DNA of 31,914 nt, from positions 1 to 31,914 of the forward strand of contig CAZWEZ010000041.1 in assembly GCA_964632795.1 (NCBI GenBank). Reading direction: 5' to 3'. The stretch comes from CAZWEZ01 sp964632795 (GTDB lineage: Bacteria; Pseudomonadota; Alphaproteobacteria; Rhodospirillales; 2-02-FULL-58-16). The position numbers and the translations under genes are program-made. Shown in pieces: positions 8,851 to 16,757 of this stretch. The notes below the pieces were generated by a model. The model was not told the origin of the DNA and did no database searches. It saw nothing but the letters and a program-made list of their open reading frames with translations. Each line of letters begins with the position of its first letter. Positions within the stretch are counted from its first letter, which is position 1.

Positions 8851-10032
8851 CGGCACCGAGCGGGCGAGCCAGTCGATGGCGGCCTGGACGCCGCCCTTGC
8901 CGTGGGCGATGGACAGCGCCCCGAGCCCGACCTCGACAGCGCCCAGGGTGCCCAGCACCATGGGCGCGTTGAGGTGACCCATGTGGGCGATGCGGAAGGC
9001 CTTGCCGTCCAGCTCGCCGATGCCGATGCCCAGCACCACCGCGCACTTCCGGTTCAGGTAGGCGACCAGCGGAGCGGGATCGACGCCGCCTGCCATCAGC
9101 ACGGTGGTGGTGGAATCGGCGCGCTGGGCCGGCTCGACGATGTTGAACTCCAGCCCCCCGCCCGCGGCCCACACGGCGACGGCGCGCCGCACCGCCTCGG
9201 CCAGCAGGCGATGGCGTTGGAAGACGTTGTCCAGGCCCTCCTCGAACAGCATGTCCATCGCCTTGCGCAGCCCGAACAGCAGGTGCTCGGGAGGGGTGCC
9301 GCAGTACTTCTGGTAATGCAATTCGCCCTCGCGCCCGGTCCAGTCCCAGTAGGTGGTGCGCAACCCGGCTTCGCGGTGGGCGGCCAGCGCCCGCTCCCCG
9401 GCGGCGACGAAGCTCAGCCCGGGCGGCGTCATCAGCCCCTTCTGCGAAGCGGTAATGGCGACATCGACGCCCCACTCGTCCATCTCGAAGGGCATGGTCC
9501 CCAGGGAGGCGATAGCGTCGACCAGCAGCAACGCGCCGTGCCCGGCGGCGTCCATCGCCCCGCGGATCGCCGGGATGTCGTTGACGACGCCCGAGGCGGT
9601 GTCGATCTGGACCACCAGGACGGCCTTGATCCGGCTCGCCGTGTCTTCGCCCAGGCGGGCCTCCACGACCACCGGATCGACGGCCCGGCGCCAGTCGCCG
9701 GGCAGGACCTCGACCTCGACCTCGAGCATCGCCGCCATCTCCCCCCAACTGGTGGCGAAGCGCCCGCTTTCCAGGACCAGCACCTTATCACCCCTCGACA
9801 GCACGTTGACCAGGGCCGCCTCCCAGGCGCCGTGGCCGTTGGCGGCGTAGATGTAGGTCCGGCCCCGGGTGCGAAACACCCGGCGCAAATCATCGAGGCA
9901 GCTCGTCGTGATCTCGACCAGCGGTCCCGAATAAATGTCGATCGCCGGGCGGTGCATGGCGCTCAGCACTTCGTCGGGCACGGTGGTGGGGCCGGGGATG
10001 CTGAGGAATTCGCGGCCGTTGCGGACGGTCAT
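8842..10032 (-). CDS. Class-V aminotransferase, serine/alanine-glyoxylate type
   Basis: PLP enzyme of 396 residues of the AGXT/SgaA/PucG group, which transfers an amino group (usually from serine or alanine) to glyoxylate. The signature begins FLSIPGPTTVPDEVL near the N-terminus, continues with ANGHGAWEAAL, LLVDAIASLG (Asp172, contacts the PLP ring) and ends with the PLP Lys at 198 in ITASQKGLMTPPG, then IAHMGHLNAPMVL near the C-terminus. The start is ATG 10032; homology begins at MTVRNGREFL. Having glcDEF, which makes glyoxylate, some 10 kb away on the same scaffold fits a glyoxylate role. The donor amino acid cannot be fixed from sequence. Its last three codons fall in palindrome 1. Confidence 0.9.
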   Translation of the reverse strand: MTVRNGREFLSIPGPTTVPDEVLSAMHRPAIDIYSGPLVEITTSCLDDLRRVFRTRGRTYIYAANGHGAWEAALVNVLSRGDKVLVLESGRFATSWGEMAAMLEVEVEVLPGDWRRAVDPVVVEARLGEDTASRIKAVLVVQIDTASGVVNDIPAIRGAMDAAGHGALLLVDAIASLGTMPFEMDEWGVDVAITASQKGLMTPPGLSFVAAGERALAAHREAGLRTTYWDWTGREGELHYQKYCGTPPEHLLFGLRKAMDMLFEEGLDNVFQRHRLLAEAVRRAVAVWAAGGGLEFNIVEPAQRADSTTTVLMAGGVDPAPLVAYLNRKCAVVLGIGIGELDGKAFRIAHMGHLNAPMVLGTLGAVEVGLGALSIAHGKGGVQAAIDWLARSVPAE

Positions 10033-10122
10033 GGCGGGGGCTCCTTGCGCTGACGCGGGGGGGGGCGACGGTCGTTCCGGATACTTTCCCAAGCCGCCGG
10101 CGTTGTCCAGTCCCAAGCCGCC

Positions 10123-10151
10123 TTGACATTTTCCCGCCGCGCCCGATGCTT
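10123..10151 (+). promoter_or_regulatory. Predicted sigma-70-type promoter of the SDR gene
   Basis: A perfect -35 hexamer TTGACA at 10123-10128 is followed after 17 bases by ATGCTT at 10146-10151, a weak -10. It lies about 33 bases upstream of the SDR start in the divergent intergenic region. The -35 match is good but the -10 is poor. Confidence 0.45.
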
Positions 10152-10183
10152 GCCGGCCAGCGAAATCCGACGGGAGACGGCGG

Positions 10184-10957
10184 ATGTCCGACATGCGACT
10201 ACCCCAAACACCGACCTTCCGCCTCGACGGACGCCAGGCGCTGATCACCGGCGCCGGGCGGGGTCTCGGGCTGGCGGCGGCGGCGGCGGTGGCCGGGGCC
10301 GGGGCCGAGGTCACCCTGGTCGCGCGCTCGGCCGACGAGGTCGAGGAGGCCGCCGCGGCGATCCGGGCGACCGGCGCCGGGGCCACGGCGGTGGCGCTCG
10401 ACGTCACCGATACCGACGGCGTCCGCCGGCTGGTCGGCGAACGCGGTCCGTTCCCGATCCTGGTCAACAACGCCGGCACCAACTGCCCGGCGTCGTTCGT
10501 CGAGGTCAGGGAGGAGGACTACGACGCCCTGATGACCCTCAACGTCCGCGCCGCCTTCTTCGTCGCCCAGGCGGTCGCCGCCTCCCTGGTCGAGGCCGGG
10601 ATGGCGGGATCGATCATCAACATGTCCTCGCAGATGGGCCACGTCGGCTGGCGCCGCCGCAGCGTCTATTGCGCGACCAAGCACGCCCTGGAGGGGATCA
10701 CCAAGTCGATGGCCTGGGACCTCGGCGAACACGGCATCCGGGTCAACACCGTATGCCCGACCTACATCGAGACCCCGATGACCCGATCCATGCTGGAGGA
10801 CCCCGAGTTCCGCCGCCAGGTGCTGTCGAAGATCGCCCTGGGCCGGATCGGCCGCCTCGAGGACGTGATGGGGGCGGTGGTGTTCCTGGCCTCGGACGCC
10901 GCGGCGCTGATCACCGGCTCGGCGATCCTGATCGACGGCGGGTGGACCGCGGCCTAG
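10184..10957 (+). CDS. Short-chain dehydrogenase/reductase (SDR)
   Basis: Classical SDR oxidoreductase of 257 residues with a Rossmann fold. The cofactor motif is TGAGRGLG (22-29), the structural NNAG is at 95-98, and the catalytic residues are Ser149 with YCATK (Tyr162, Lys166). It ends with the usual ITGSAILIDGGW. It resembles gluconate 5-dehydrogenase and 3-oxoacyl-ACP reductase-like enzymes, but the substrate is not predictable. The start ATG 10184 follows GGGAGACGG. Its stop codon TAG is part of a CTAG at which the foreign-looking block carrying the TPR glycosyltransferase begins. Confidence 0.9.
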   Translation: MSDMRLPQTPTFRLDGRQALITGAGRGLGLAAAAAVAGAGAEVTLVARSADEVEEAAAAIRATGAGATAVALDVTDTDGVRRLVGERGPFPILVNNAGTNCPASFVEVREEDYDALMTLNVRAAFFVAQAVAASLVEAGMAGSIINMSSQMGHVGWRRRSVYCATKHALEGITKSMAWDLGEHGIRVNTVCPTYIETPMTRSMLEDPEFRRQVLSKIALGRIGRLEDVMGAVVFLASDAAALITGSAILIDGGWTAA

Positions 10958-11010
10958 GGTGTGTCCTCATAAAAACCGAGGGTCCGCTTACGGCCCCATG
11001 GAAGGCCGTT
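10954..11010 (+). mobile_element. Possible IS/transposon end, left side of the glycosyltransferase block
   Basis: Starting at a CTAG (10954-10957), the sequence CTAGGGTGTGTCCTCATAAA matches the reverse complement of 13721-13740 at 15 of 20 positions, and both ends are followed inward by GTCCGCT. This is the look of degenerate IS terminal repeats in inverted orientation. No transposase is present. The bases from here to 11170 hold no convincing gene. The IS family is not assigned. Confidence 0.4.
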
Positions 11011-11170
11011 GAAGCCCCCGTCTCGGAGTGGGGCTCATGACCCACAGCCGAAGTTTGAATACCCATTCAACAGCCACGCCGGTTCGTTTGGGAGTGGCCG
11101 GCAGAGCGGAAGTCCCTCGGCCCGTTGTGCCCGGCCCCACCGCTTACAATTACATCCATGCCGGCTGGTC

Positions 11171-13496
11171 TTATCCTTCGATCACGTCAATTCTAGACGG
11201 TGGTTCACCTGACAAGTAATTATCCCACATGCGGCGATATGCGCTCTCGAGGTTGCCGACAAAGCGCGGCGTGTCGAACAGCGGCTCGCTCAGGCGGTTG
11301 TGGGCCAGCTTGGCTTTCAAGTCATCAAGCTCATCGGGGTTCTGCGACAACCTGAATGCAAGGGCCTCGTAATCCTCCAAATCATGGGTGATGAGTTCAG
11401 GCAAGCCAACCGCGTTCAGGAGGCTTGCCGACACCCTTGATGCGAAATGAGCGCCCAGCATCGTCACCACCGGGACCTCAGCCCACAAGGCATCGCTGGT
11501 TGTCGTATGGCCGCCGCATATACGGGTGTCCAAAGCCAAATCGGCAAGCCGGCATCTTGCTAGATACTGATCCTTGGGCATTTTCTCGGCAAAAATCAGC
11601 CTGTCCACGTCAACCCCCCTGGCTTGCGCTTCACTCATTAAATTACGCTCCGCCATATCATTGCTTTTAAACAACCACAACACACTGTCCGGCGCTTTCT
11701 TCAGCAGATTCATCCATACGCCGAACATGACCTGTTCGATCTTGTAATTGTTGTTGAACGAACAGAAGACAAATCCATTTTCCGGCAGGCCGAAATCCGA
11801 CCTGGTGAATGGAACATCGGATATCTTCTGCTTGTGATCGTTTATCTGGTAGCAGTGCGGCAAATAGACCAATTGCTCGCTGTAGTAAGGTGATTGATCT
11901 TCAGGCGTCACGATCCTGTCGGTAATAATGTAATCCAGGAAATCGGCCCCGGTTGTGCCGGGAAACCCCAGGTAAGCAGCCTGCACCGGCGCCGGGCGAA
12001 GGGCGCATATCTCCAAGCGGTTGTTTCGAGTGTGCCCATTGAGGTCGACAAGGATATCAACGCCGGACTCAAATATCCTCCCGGCGGCTTCCAAATGGTC
12101 GGTGGCCTGAAGATCGAAAAACTCATCGCTATCGTTTTTAATTCTTTCCCTGTAGCCGCTTTCGTCATTTCGCCCGTAGGAAAAAGTAAATACGGTGAAA
12201 TCCTTACGGTCATGCAGCCCGAACAGGCTCAACATCAAATGCGCCACCGGGTGGTTTTTGAAATCGCTGGACAGGTAGCCGATGGTTATCCTGGGCTTGG
12301 GGGACCTTCTGCCGGACATTTGAAAATCCGTTTTCAAGGCGGACATTTTTTTAGCTATCTCGCCGCTTCTTGCCTGGGCCACTGCGTAATTCTCGGACGT
12401 ATCGGCGCATACCGTAATATTACCGAACGGCCTGAGCGCGACGTTGCCTCCTTCGCGGATCGACTGTTTGGTAAATTCTCCGACTTTGTGCTCAAGCCTA
12501 TCAACATCAGGCCATGCGCAAGCGTGCCGAAGTTGATGCAGAAGGTTCACCGCGGCGGTATCGTAATCGGGCTTTATGCGCAGGGATTCACGGTAAGCGG
12601 TAATGGACTCATCCAGCTTCCCCAGTTCCTGGAGTGCGCCGCCAAGGTTGTTGTGCGCCTCGGCGTAATCGGGCTCGATGGCGAGCGCCTTGTGGTAGCT
12701 GGCGACAGCCTCATCCAGCTTCCCCAGTTCCTGGAGTGCAACGCCAAGGTTGTTGTGCGCCTCGGCGTAATCGGGCTTGATGGCAAGGGCCTTGCGCAAG
12801 CTGTAGACGGCATCATCCAGCTTCCCCAGGTCCTGGAGCGCACTACCAAGGTTGNNNNNNNNNNNNNNNNNNNNNNNNNNNNNNNNNNNNNNNNNNNNNN
12901 NNNNNNNNNNNNNNNNNNNNNNNNNNNNNNNNNNNNNNNNNNNNNNNNNNNNNNCTGTGCGCCTCGGCGTAATCGGGCTTGATGGCGAGCGCCTTGTGGT
13001 AGCTGGCGATGGCCTCATCCAGCTTCCCCAGTCCCTGGAGTGCAACGCCAAGGTTGCTGTGCGCCTCGGCGTAATCGGGCTTGATGGCGAGCGCCTTGTG
13101 GTAGCTGGCGACGGCCTCATCCAGCTTCCCCAGTTCCTGGAGTGTAACGCCAAGGTTGTAGTGCGCCTCGGCGTAATCGGGCTTGATGGCGAGCGCCCTC
13201 ATGATGAGATCAACGGCAGTGTCGTTTTTTCCCACTTGGTGGGCGATCACACCAAGCAGATGCAAGGCGACAGGCTGACTGGGGTCGGCTTGCAATATCT
13301 GTTGATAAATGCTCTCAGCCTGAGGCAAGCGACCCGCAGTGTGATGCTGCACGGCGAGGTCTAGGGCTTGCTGGATGGTTGGCGTCTGTTGTTCGGGGGA
13401 GCGATTCGCTACTTGTCCAGGCTTCGCATTCTTGGCTGCTTTCTCGGCTTTTTTCCGCTGGCGGCGGCTTTCTGCCCTATTCAATTTTACGCACAT
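11171..13496 (-). CDS. TPR-containing O-linked GlcNAc transferase-like (SPINDLY) glycosyltransferase, interrupted by a gap
   Basis: Predicted GT41-family enzyme. The N-terminal part (from ATG 13496) has a Lys/Arg-rich start and then TPRs of 34 residues with near-identical copies (AIKPDYAEAH.NLG.ALQELGKLDEAVASYHKAL); five or more are readable. The catalytic part begins near KPRITIGYLSSDFKNHPVAHLM, whose His corresponds to the OGT active-site region, and continues with LDIxxGH-like VDLNGHTRNN, CSFNNNYKIEQ (nucleotide-sugar Lys) and GGHTTTSDALWAEVPVVTM.G.HFASRVSASLL. A 100-N gap lies in the TPRs; removing it leaves the frame intact (741 residues). The gene is clearly lower in GC than its neighbours and sits between CTAG sites, suggesting horizontal transfer. 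The acceptor is unknown; bacterial relatives often modify proteins such as flagellins or adhesins. Confidence 0.85.
12855..12954. other. 100-N scaffold gap inside the TPR-coding repeats
   Basis: Exactly 100 N, a placeholder length. The flanks are in phase with the 102-bp TPR repeat if the gap is taken as zero (GCGCCTCGGCGTAATCGGG starts recur at 102-base steps on both sides). The true missing length is thus probably zero or a multiple of 102 bases; the number of TPRs is uncertain. Confidence 0.9.
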
Positions 13497-13674
13497 TCCC
13501 CAACAAGCTCCAACCCGAAACAACCATAAACGAATGTCTTCGCAATAAGAAGTGGGGGTCTTTTACTACGATCTGGTGACTGAAAAGCCTCATGTTGGCC
13601 CTGGCTCACGGAACTTCCGGAAATGGCTATAGACGGAAGTGACGGAAACTCCGCCGGAGGTCTGCTTTCAAGCA

Positions 13675-13740
13675 TTTAGCGGACATCGGTGCTCCAAGCT
13701 GACATCTGATTATGATGCCATTTATGGGTACATGACCTAG
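13675..13740 (-). mobile_element. Possible IS/transposon end, right side of the glycosyltransferase block
   Basis: Read on the minus strand from the CTAG at 13737-13740, the sequence CTAGGTCATGTACCCATAAA matches the left end (from 10954) at 15 of 20 positions, and GTCCGCTAA follows at 13676-13684. The intervening stretch from 13497 is AT-rich and without a convincing gene; it would contain the promoter of the glycosyltransferase. The family is not assigned. Confidence 0.4.
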
Positions 13741-13747
13741 TACCGAC

Positions 13748-14266
13748 TCAGCGGACGGCGCCGGATGCCCTCAGCTCGTCGGTGAAGGCGGCCAGCGTCC
13801 GCTCCAGGCGCTGGGCCAGCTCGTCGCACTCCTCCTCGGTGATGGTCAGCGGCGGGGCGACGATGAACCAGTCGCCGTAGGCGCCGCCGCCGGTGCGCCG
13901 CGAATAGATGATCAGCCCGTTGTCCAGGCCGTGGATGCGGATCCTGTCCGGGGCCACGAGGTCCAGCGGCAGCGGCGCCTTGGTCTCCTTGTCGGCGACC
14001 ATTTCCACGGCCATCAGCAACCCCACCCCGCGAACCTCGCCGACGATGGGAGAGCGCTTTTGCAGGTCCTCGAAGCGGGCCCGCAGGGTGGCCCCGCGCT
14101 TGGCCGCGCAGGCCACCAGGTCGAGGCGCTCATATTCGTCGAGGACCGCCATCCCGGCGGCGCACGAGATCGGGTTGGCGTTGTAGGAATAGGCGAACTC
14201 GCAGCCGCCCAGCGCGGCCAGCTCGTCGACCATCGCCGCCGGGGCGAGCATCGCCCCCAGCGGCGC
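13748..14266 (-). pseudogene. Class-III aminotransferase, C-terminal remnant
   Basis: The frame encodes only the C-terminal part (about 172 residues) of a class-III PLP aminotransferase: APLGAMLAPAAMVDEL, then SYNANPISCAAGMAVLDEY, VRGVGLLMAVEMV, and the ending IVAPPLTITEEECDELAQRL. The PLP-binding Lys and all of the N-terminal domain are missing. Homology stops exactly at a CTAG (14267-14270) which supplies an in-frame TAG just upstream, so no complete protein can be made. An internal ATG at 14251 is available but would not give a functional fold. It is convergent with the remnant that follows. Confidence 0.8.
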
Positions 14267-14270
14267 CTAG

Positions 14271-14396
14271 CCGGAGCCCCGCGCTCTGCGCCTGTGCCTG
14301 GGCCGCGAGGCGAGCCGCCAACGGATGACGGCGGGCCTCGAGACCATCGCCGGCCTTCTCGAGGAAAGGCAGGGCCCGGGTCTGTCGGTGCTCTGA
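14271..14396 (+). pseudogene. Possible C-terminal remnant of a MocR/class-I PLP protein
   Basis: Immediately after the CTAG the plus strand encodes 41 residues ending in TGA at 14394-14396. The start EPRALRLCLGREASRQRM followed by TAGLETIAGLLEE resembles the C-terminal helix region of MocR-type regulators (GntR plus aminotransferase fold), where RLCLG followed by a LERAL.xLAxLL helix is usual. The rest of the gene is absent. The call rests on one short segment and is uncertain. Confidence 0.45.
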
Positions 14397-14496
14397 GGGG
14401 GGGCCATCGTATATGTCCCCATCGCGGCCTCCCTTCGCTCCTGACGGCCCGTCCGCCGAAGGCTTCGGGCCGCAGGCGGGAGCTTCGGGAGACACT

Positions 14497-14564
14497 CCTC
14501 CGCCTTCGGCTTCGCCTGCCAGCCCACCCAAGGGTGGCCTGGCAGGCGAAGCCGAAGGCGGAGG
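14497..14564. terminator. Long hairpin directly 3' of tRNA-Ser
   Basis: Arms 14497-14528 and 14533-14564 are complementary over 32 bases with one mismatch and a CAAG loop. It begins 2 bases beyond the CCA end of the minus-strand tRNA. No clear T-run follows, so it may be a repeat element, a processing structure or a terminator. The upstream part 14397-14496 is GC-rich with further short repeats and no gene. Confidence 0.5.
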
Positions 14565-14565
14565 G

Positions 14566-14655
14566 TGGCGGAGGGAGTGGGATTCGAACCCACGATACGC
14601 AGCTACGTATACACGCTCTCCAGGCGTGCGCCTTCAGCCACTCGGCCATCCCTCC
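14566..14655 (-). tRNA. tRNA-Ser (anticodon GGA)
   Basis: On the minus strand the gene starts GGAGGGATGGCCGAGTGGCT and ends with the complementary TCCCTCC, a G discriminator and an encoded CCA. The anticodon loop CTGGAGA gives anticodon GGA. A long variable arm (TGTATACGTAGCTGCGTATC region) typical of class-II serine tRNAs is present, followed by a T-loop GGTTCGAATCC. The acceptor, D, anticodon, variable and T stems all pair. Confidence 0.97.
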
Positions 14656-14666
14656 GGAGAGGGGCG

Positions 14667-14695
14667 AAAGTACCCGAGGCGTCCCCGGGCCGCAA
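14667..14695 (-). promoter_or_regulatory. Predicted promoter of tRNA-Ser
   Basis: On the minus strand TTGCGG (14695-14690) and TACTTT (14672-14667) are separated by 17 bases. A start about 7 bases downstream would fall near 14660, five bases before the tRNA 5' end. The spacing and position are good. Confidence 0.55.
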
Positions 14696-14828
14696 CGGTT
14701 TAGCGATCCCGGCATCGACCCCATGCCGGGATCGGCAAGCGTAAGTGCGCGCCGCGCCTTATGGCGCGAGCCAAGGGCCGCAGGCCCGCCCGGCGCTTGA
14801 GGGGCATTATCAATGACCTTTGGCATTG

Positions 14829-14857
14829 GGAACCGCCGCCCAAGGGGCGACGGTTCC
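14829..14857 (-). terminator. Hairpin just after ubiV
   Basis: GGAACCG (14829-14835) pairs with CGGTTCC (14851-14857), and CGCCC pairs with GGGCG inside it. It lies within 10 bases of the ubiV stop. There is no T-run, so intrinsic termination is only possible. A second inverted repeat (GATCCCGGCAT with its complement) is at 14705-14733. Confidence 0.35.
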
Positions 14858-14865
14858 GATAAAGT

Positions 14866-15771
14866 CTACTCGGCCGCCGCCGCGGTGAAGGCGTCGCCGG
14901 CGATGTCGTGGTAGTAGCCGTTGCAGAACGGCGCCCCTTCGACCAGGGCGGCCAGCCGGGCGGTGGCGTCTTGGGGTTCGAGGCGGCCGTCGAGCACCTC
15001 GCGGAACAGGACCGCCACCGCCACCATGTCGACGTCGTGGGGCGACAGCCGGAAGCGGTCGATGCCGATGGTGCGCAACGCCGCCAGCTCGCCGAGCAGG
15101 TTGAGGTAGGCGTAAGAAAGGGTCTGGGTGCCGTTGACCGCCAGGAAGGGCTTGCCGTCGATGGTCTCGATGGCCATTCCGTCGGCGTCCTCGCCGCACA
15201 CGAACTGGCAGTTGTCCTTGTGCAGGCCGTGGGAACGGGCGTGGTAGCAGCGCGCCGAGATCGCCAGCGGCAGCCGTCCGAAGGCCTGCACCTCGAGTTC
15301 CGGGCCGCCGCCCGCGGCCAGCTTTTCCAGCGACGACGCCGGCAACTCGCAGGGCAGGCACACCCGCACCGCGCCGTTACGCGCCAGGTAGCCCAGCGTG
15401 TCCTCGTTGTAGACGTTGACCAGCGGCCCGACGGCGTGGGGGCGGCCGGCCAGCAGGGCGCAGGCGGCGACGTCGTTGGCCTCGACCAGCCACTCCTCGG
15501 CGCCCGCGGTGTCGCGCACCGCCGCCATCTCGGGATCGCTCATGATCAGGGTCAGGGTCGACAGCACCACCTCCTTGCCGGCGGCCTCCAGGCGTTCGAC
15601 CACCTCGGCGAGGTGGGGCTCGAACATCGGCGCCCGTTTGGAGCACACCACCTCGCCGACGCACACGCTGTCCACCGGCGCCTCGTCGGCGATCCGGAAA
15701 TGGAAGTCGCGCCACTTCTCCGGCGGCCAGTTGAACAGCACCGGACCGATGGTCAGACCGGCGGCGCTCAT
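14866..15771 (-). CDS. ubiV: UbiV, U32-family Fe-S protein for O2-independent ubiquinone hydroxylation
   Basis: Partner of UbiU in the oxygen-independent hydroxylation steps of ubiquinone synthesis. The 301-residue protein is of the U32 peptidase fold. Cysteines 43, 175, 188 and 192 match the four [4Fe-4S] ligands of E. coli UbiV (C39, C180, C193, C197): the last three have the same 13- and 4-residue spacing. The motif region reads ISARCYHARSHG then KDNCQFVC. I choose ATG 15771 (MSAAGLTIGP), which overlaps the ubiU stop as ATGA, over the GTG six bases upstream. It is the last gene of a ubiT-ubiU-ubiV operon. Confidence 0.95.
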   Translation of the reverse strand: MSAAGLTIGPVLFNWPPEKWRDFHFRIADEAPVDSVCVGEVVCSKRAPMFEPHLAEVVERLEAAGKEVVLSTLTLIMSDPEMAAVRDTAGAEEWLVEANDVAACALLAGRPHAVGPLVNVYNEDTLGYLARNGAVRVCLPCELPASSLEKLAAGGGPELEVQAFGRLPLAISARCYHARSHGLHKDNCQFVCGEDADGMAIETIDGKPFLAVNGTQTLSYAYLNLLGELAALRTIGIDRFRLSPHDVDMVAVAVLFREVLDGRLEPQDATARLAALVEGAPFCNGYYHDIAGDAFTAAAAE

Positions 15772-16757
15772 CGCCACGTCTTCTCGTAGACGCCGGTGGT
15801 CTGGCGCTGGCCCTCGGTTACCTGCTCCAGGTCCAGGGGGGGCACCGGGCGGCCCTCGGCCACCGCGTCCACGGCGCTGCGGAAACCGGCGACCACCTTG
15901 GCGATGTAGGCCCGGCCGCGCTGGCGGCCTTCGATCTTGAGCGCCCTCACCCCGGCCGCGGCGAGTTCGGGCAGGACGTGCAGCGCATTGAGGCTGGTCG
16001 GCTCCTCGAACAGGTAGCTGGCCTTCTCACGGGCCACGAAACGGCCCTTGCACAGGGTCGGGTAACCGGCCGGCTCGTCGGCGGGAAAGGCGTTGATGGT
16101 GTAGCCGCCGAGCTTGGACACCAGGCGCCCGTCCTGCTCGGCGTAGCGGACGTGGCTGGGCGGCGAGCACACCCCCTGGCGGTTGGGCGAAATCCCGGTG
16201 ACGTAGGACGACAGCGCGCACCGTCCCTCGGCCATCACGCACAGGCCGCCGAACACGAAGACCTCGGTCTCGACCTCGATCCGCCGGTTGAGGGCGGCGA
16301 TCTCGGCCACCGTCAGCACCCGGGGGACGACCACCCGCTTGACCCCGAAGGCCCGCTGGTAGAAGCCGATGGCCTCGGGGCTGGAGGCCGCCGCCTGCAC
16401 CGACAGATGCAGGCGCAGGTCACGATGGTTGCGATGGGTGTAGTCGGCCAGCCCGATGTCGGCGACGATCACCGCGTCGGCGCCGAGGCGCGCGGCGTCG
16501 TCGACGGCGCCCCGCCAGGGGCCGGGGTTGCCGGCCTCGGGGAAGGTGTTGACCGCCACCAGCACCCGCGCCCCGCGCTCATGCGCGTAGGCCAGCCCCT
16601 CGGCCAGCTCCTGGCGGGAGAAGTTGAGGCCGGGGAAGTTGCGGGCGTTGGTCTGATCGCGGAAGCCCAGGTACACGCTGTCGGCGCCGGCATCGACGGC
16701 GGCGCGCAGGGCCGCCGGCGTTCCCGCCGGGCACACCAGTTCGAGGGGCTTGCTCAT
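15768..16757 (-). CDS. ubiU: UbiU, U32-family Fe-S protein for O2-independent ubiquinone hydroxylation
   Basis: Forms a complex with UbiV that hydroxylates the ubiquinone ring without oxygen; prephenate is the oxygen donor in E. coli. The 329-residue protein starts MSKPLELVCPAGTPAAL. Cys173, Cys180, Cys197 and Cys236 have exactly the spacing (7, 17, 39) of the E. coli [4Fe-4S] ligands C169, C176, C193 and C232, within FGGLCVMAEGRCALSSY and CSPPSH. The start is ATG 16757, which overlaps the ubiT stop as ATGA; a longer frame from 16781 lies within ubiT. The 3' end overlaps ubiV in the same manner, so all three are translationally coupled. Confidence 0.96.
   Translation of the reverse strand: MSKPLELVCPAGTPAALRAAVDAGADSVYLGFRDQTNARNFPGLNFSRQELAEGLAYAHERGARVLVAVNTFPEAGNPGPWRGAVDDAARLGADAVIVADIGLADYTHRNHRDLRLHLSVQAAASSPEAIGFYQRAFGVKRVVVPRVLTVAEIAALNRRIEVETEVFVFGGLCVMAEGRCALSSYVTGISPNRQGVCSPPSHVRYAEQDGRLVSKLGGYTINAFPADEPAGYPTLCKGRFVAREKASYLFEEPTSLNALHVLPELAAAGVRALKIEGRQRGRAYIAKVVAGFRSAVDAVAEGRPVPPLDLEQVTEGQRQTTGVYEKTWR

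Noticed and set aside
8717..8977. Short frames beginning VTVYS in both palindromes
   Set aside because: Their similarity follows from the shared palindrome sequence; they have no ribosome-binding site and run into antisense of the aminotransferase.
11009..11219. Small plus-strand ORFs downstream of the SDR gene
   Set aside because: No ribosome-binding site or recognisable features, and they overlap the IS-like end and the end of the glycosyltransferase gene.
12650..13200. Regular 102-bp DNA repeats resembling an array
   Set aside because: They are in-frame TPR codons without unique spacers, so not a CRISPR array.
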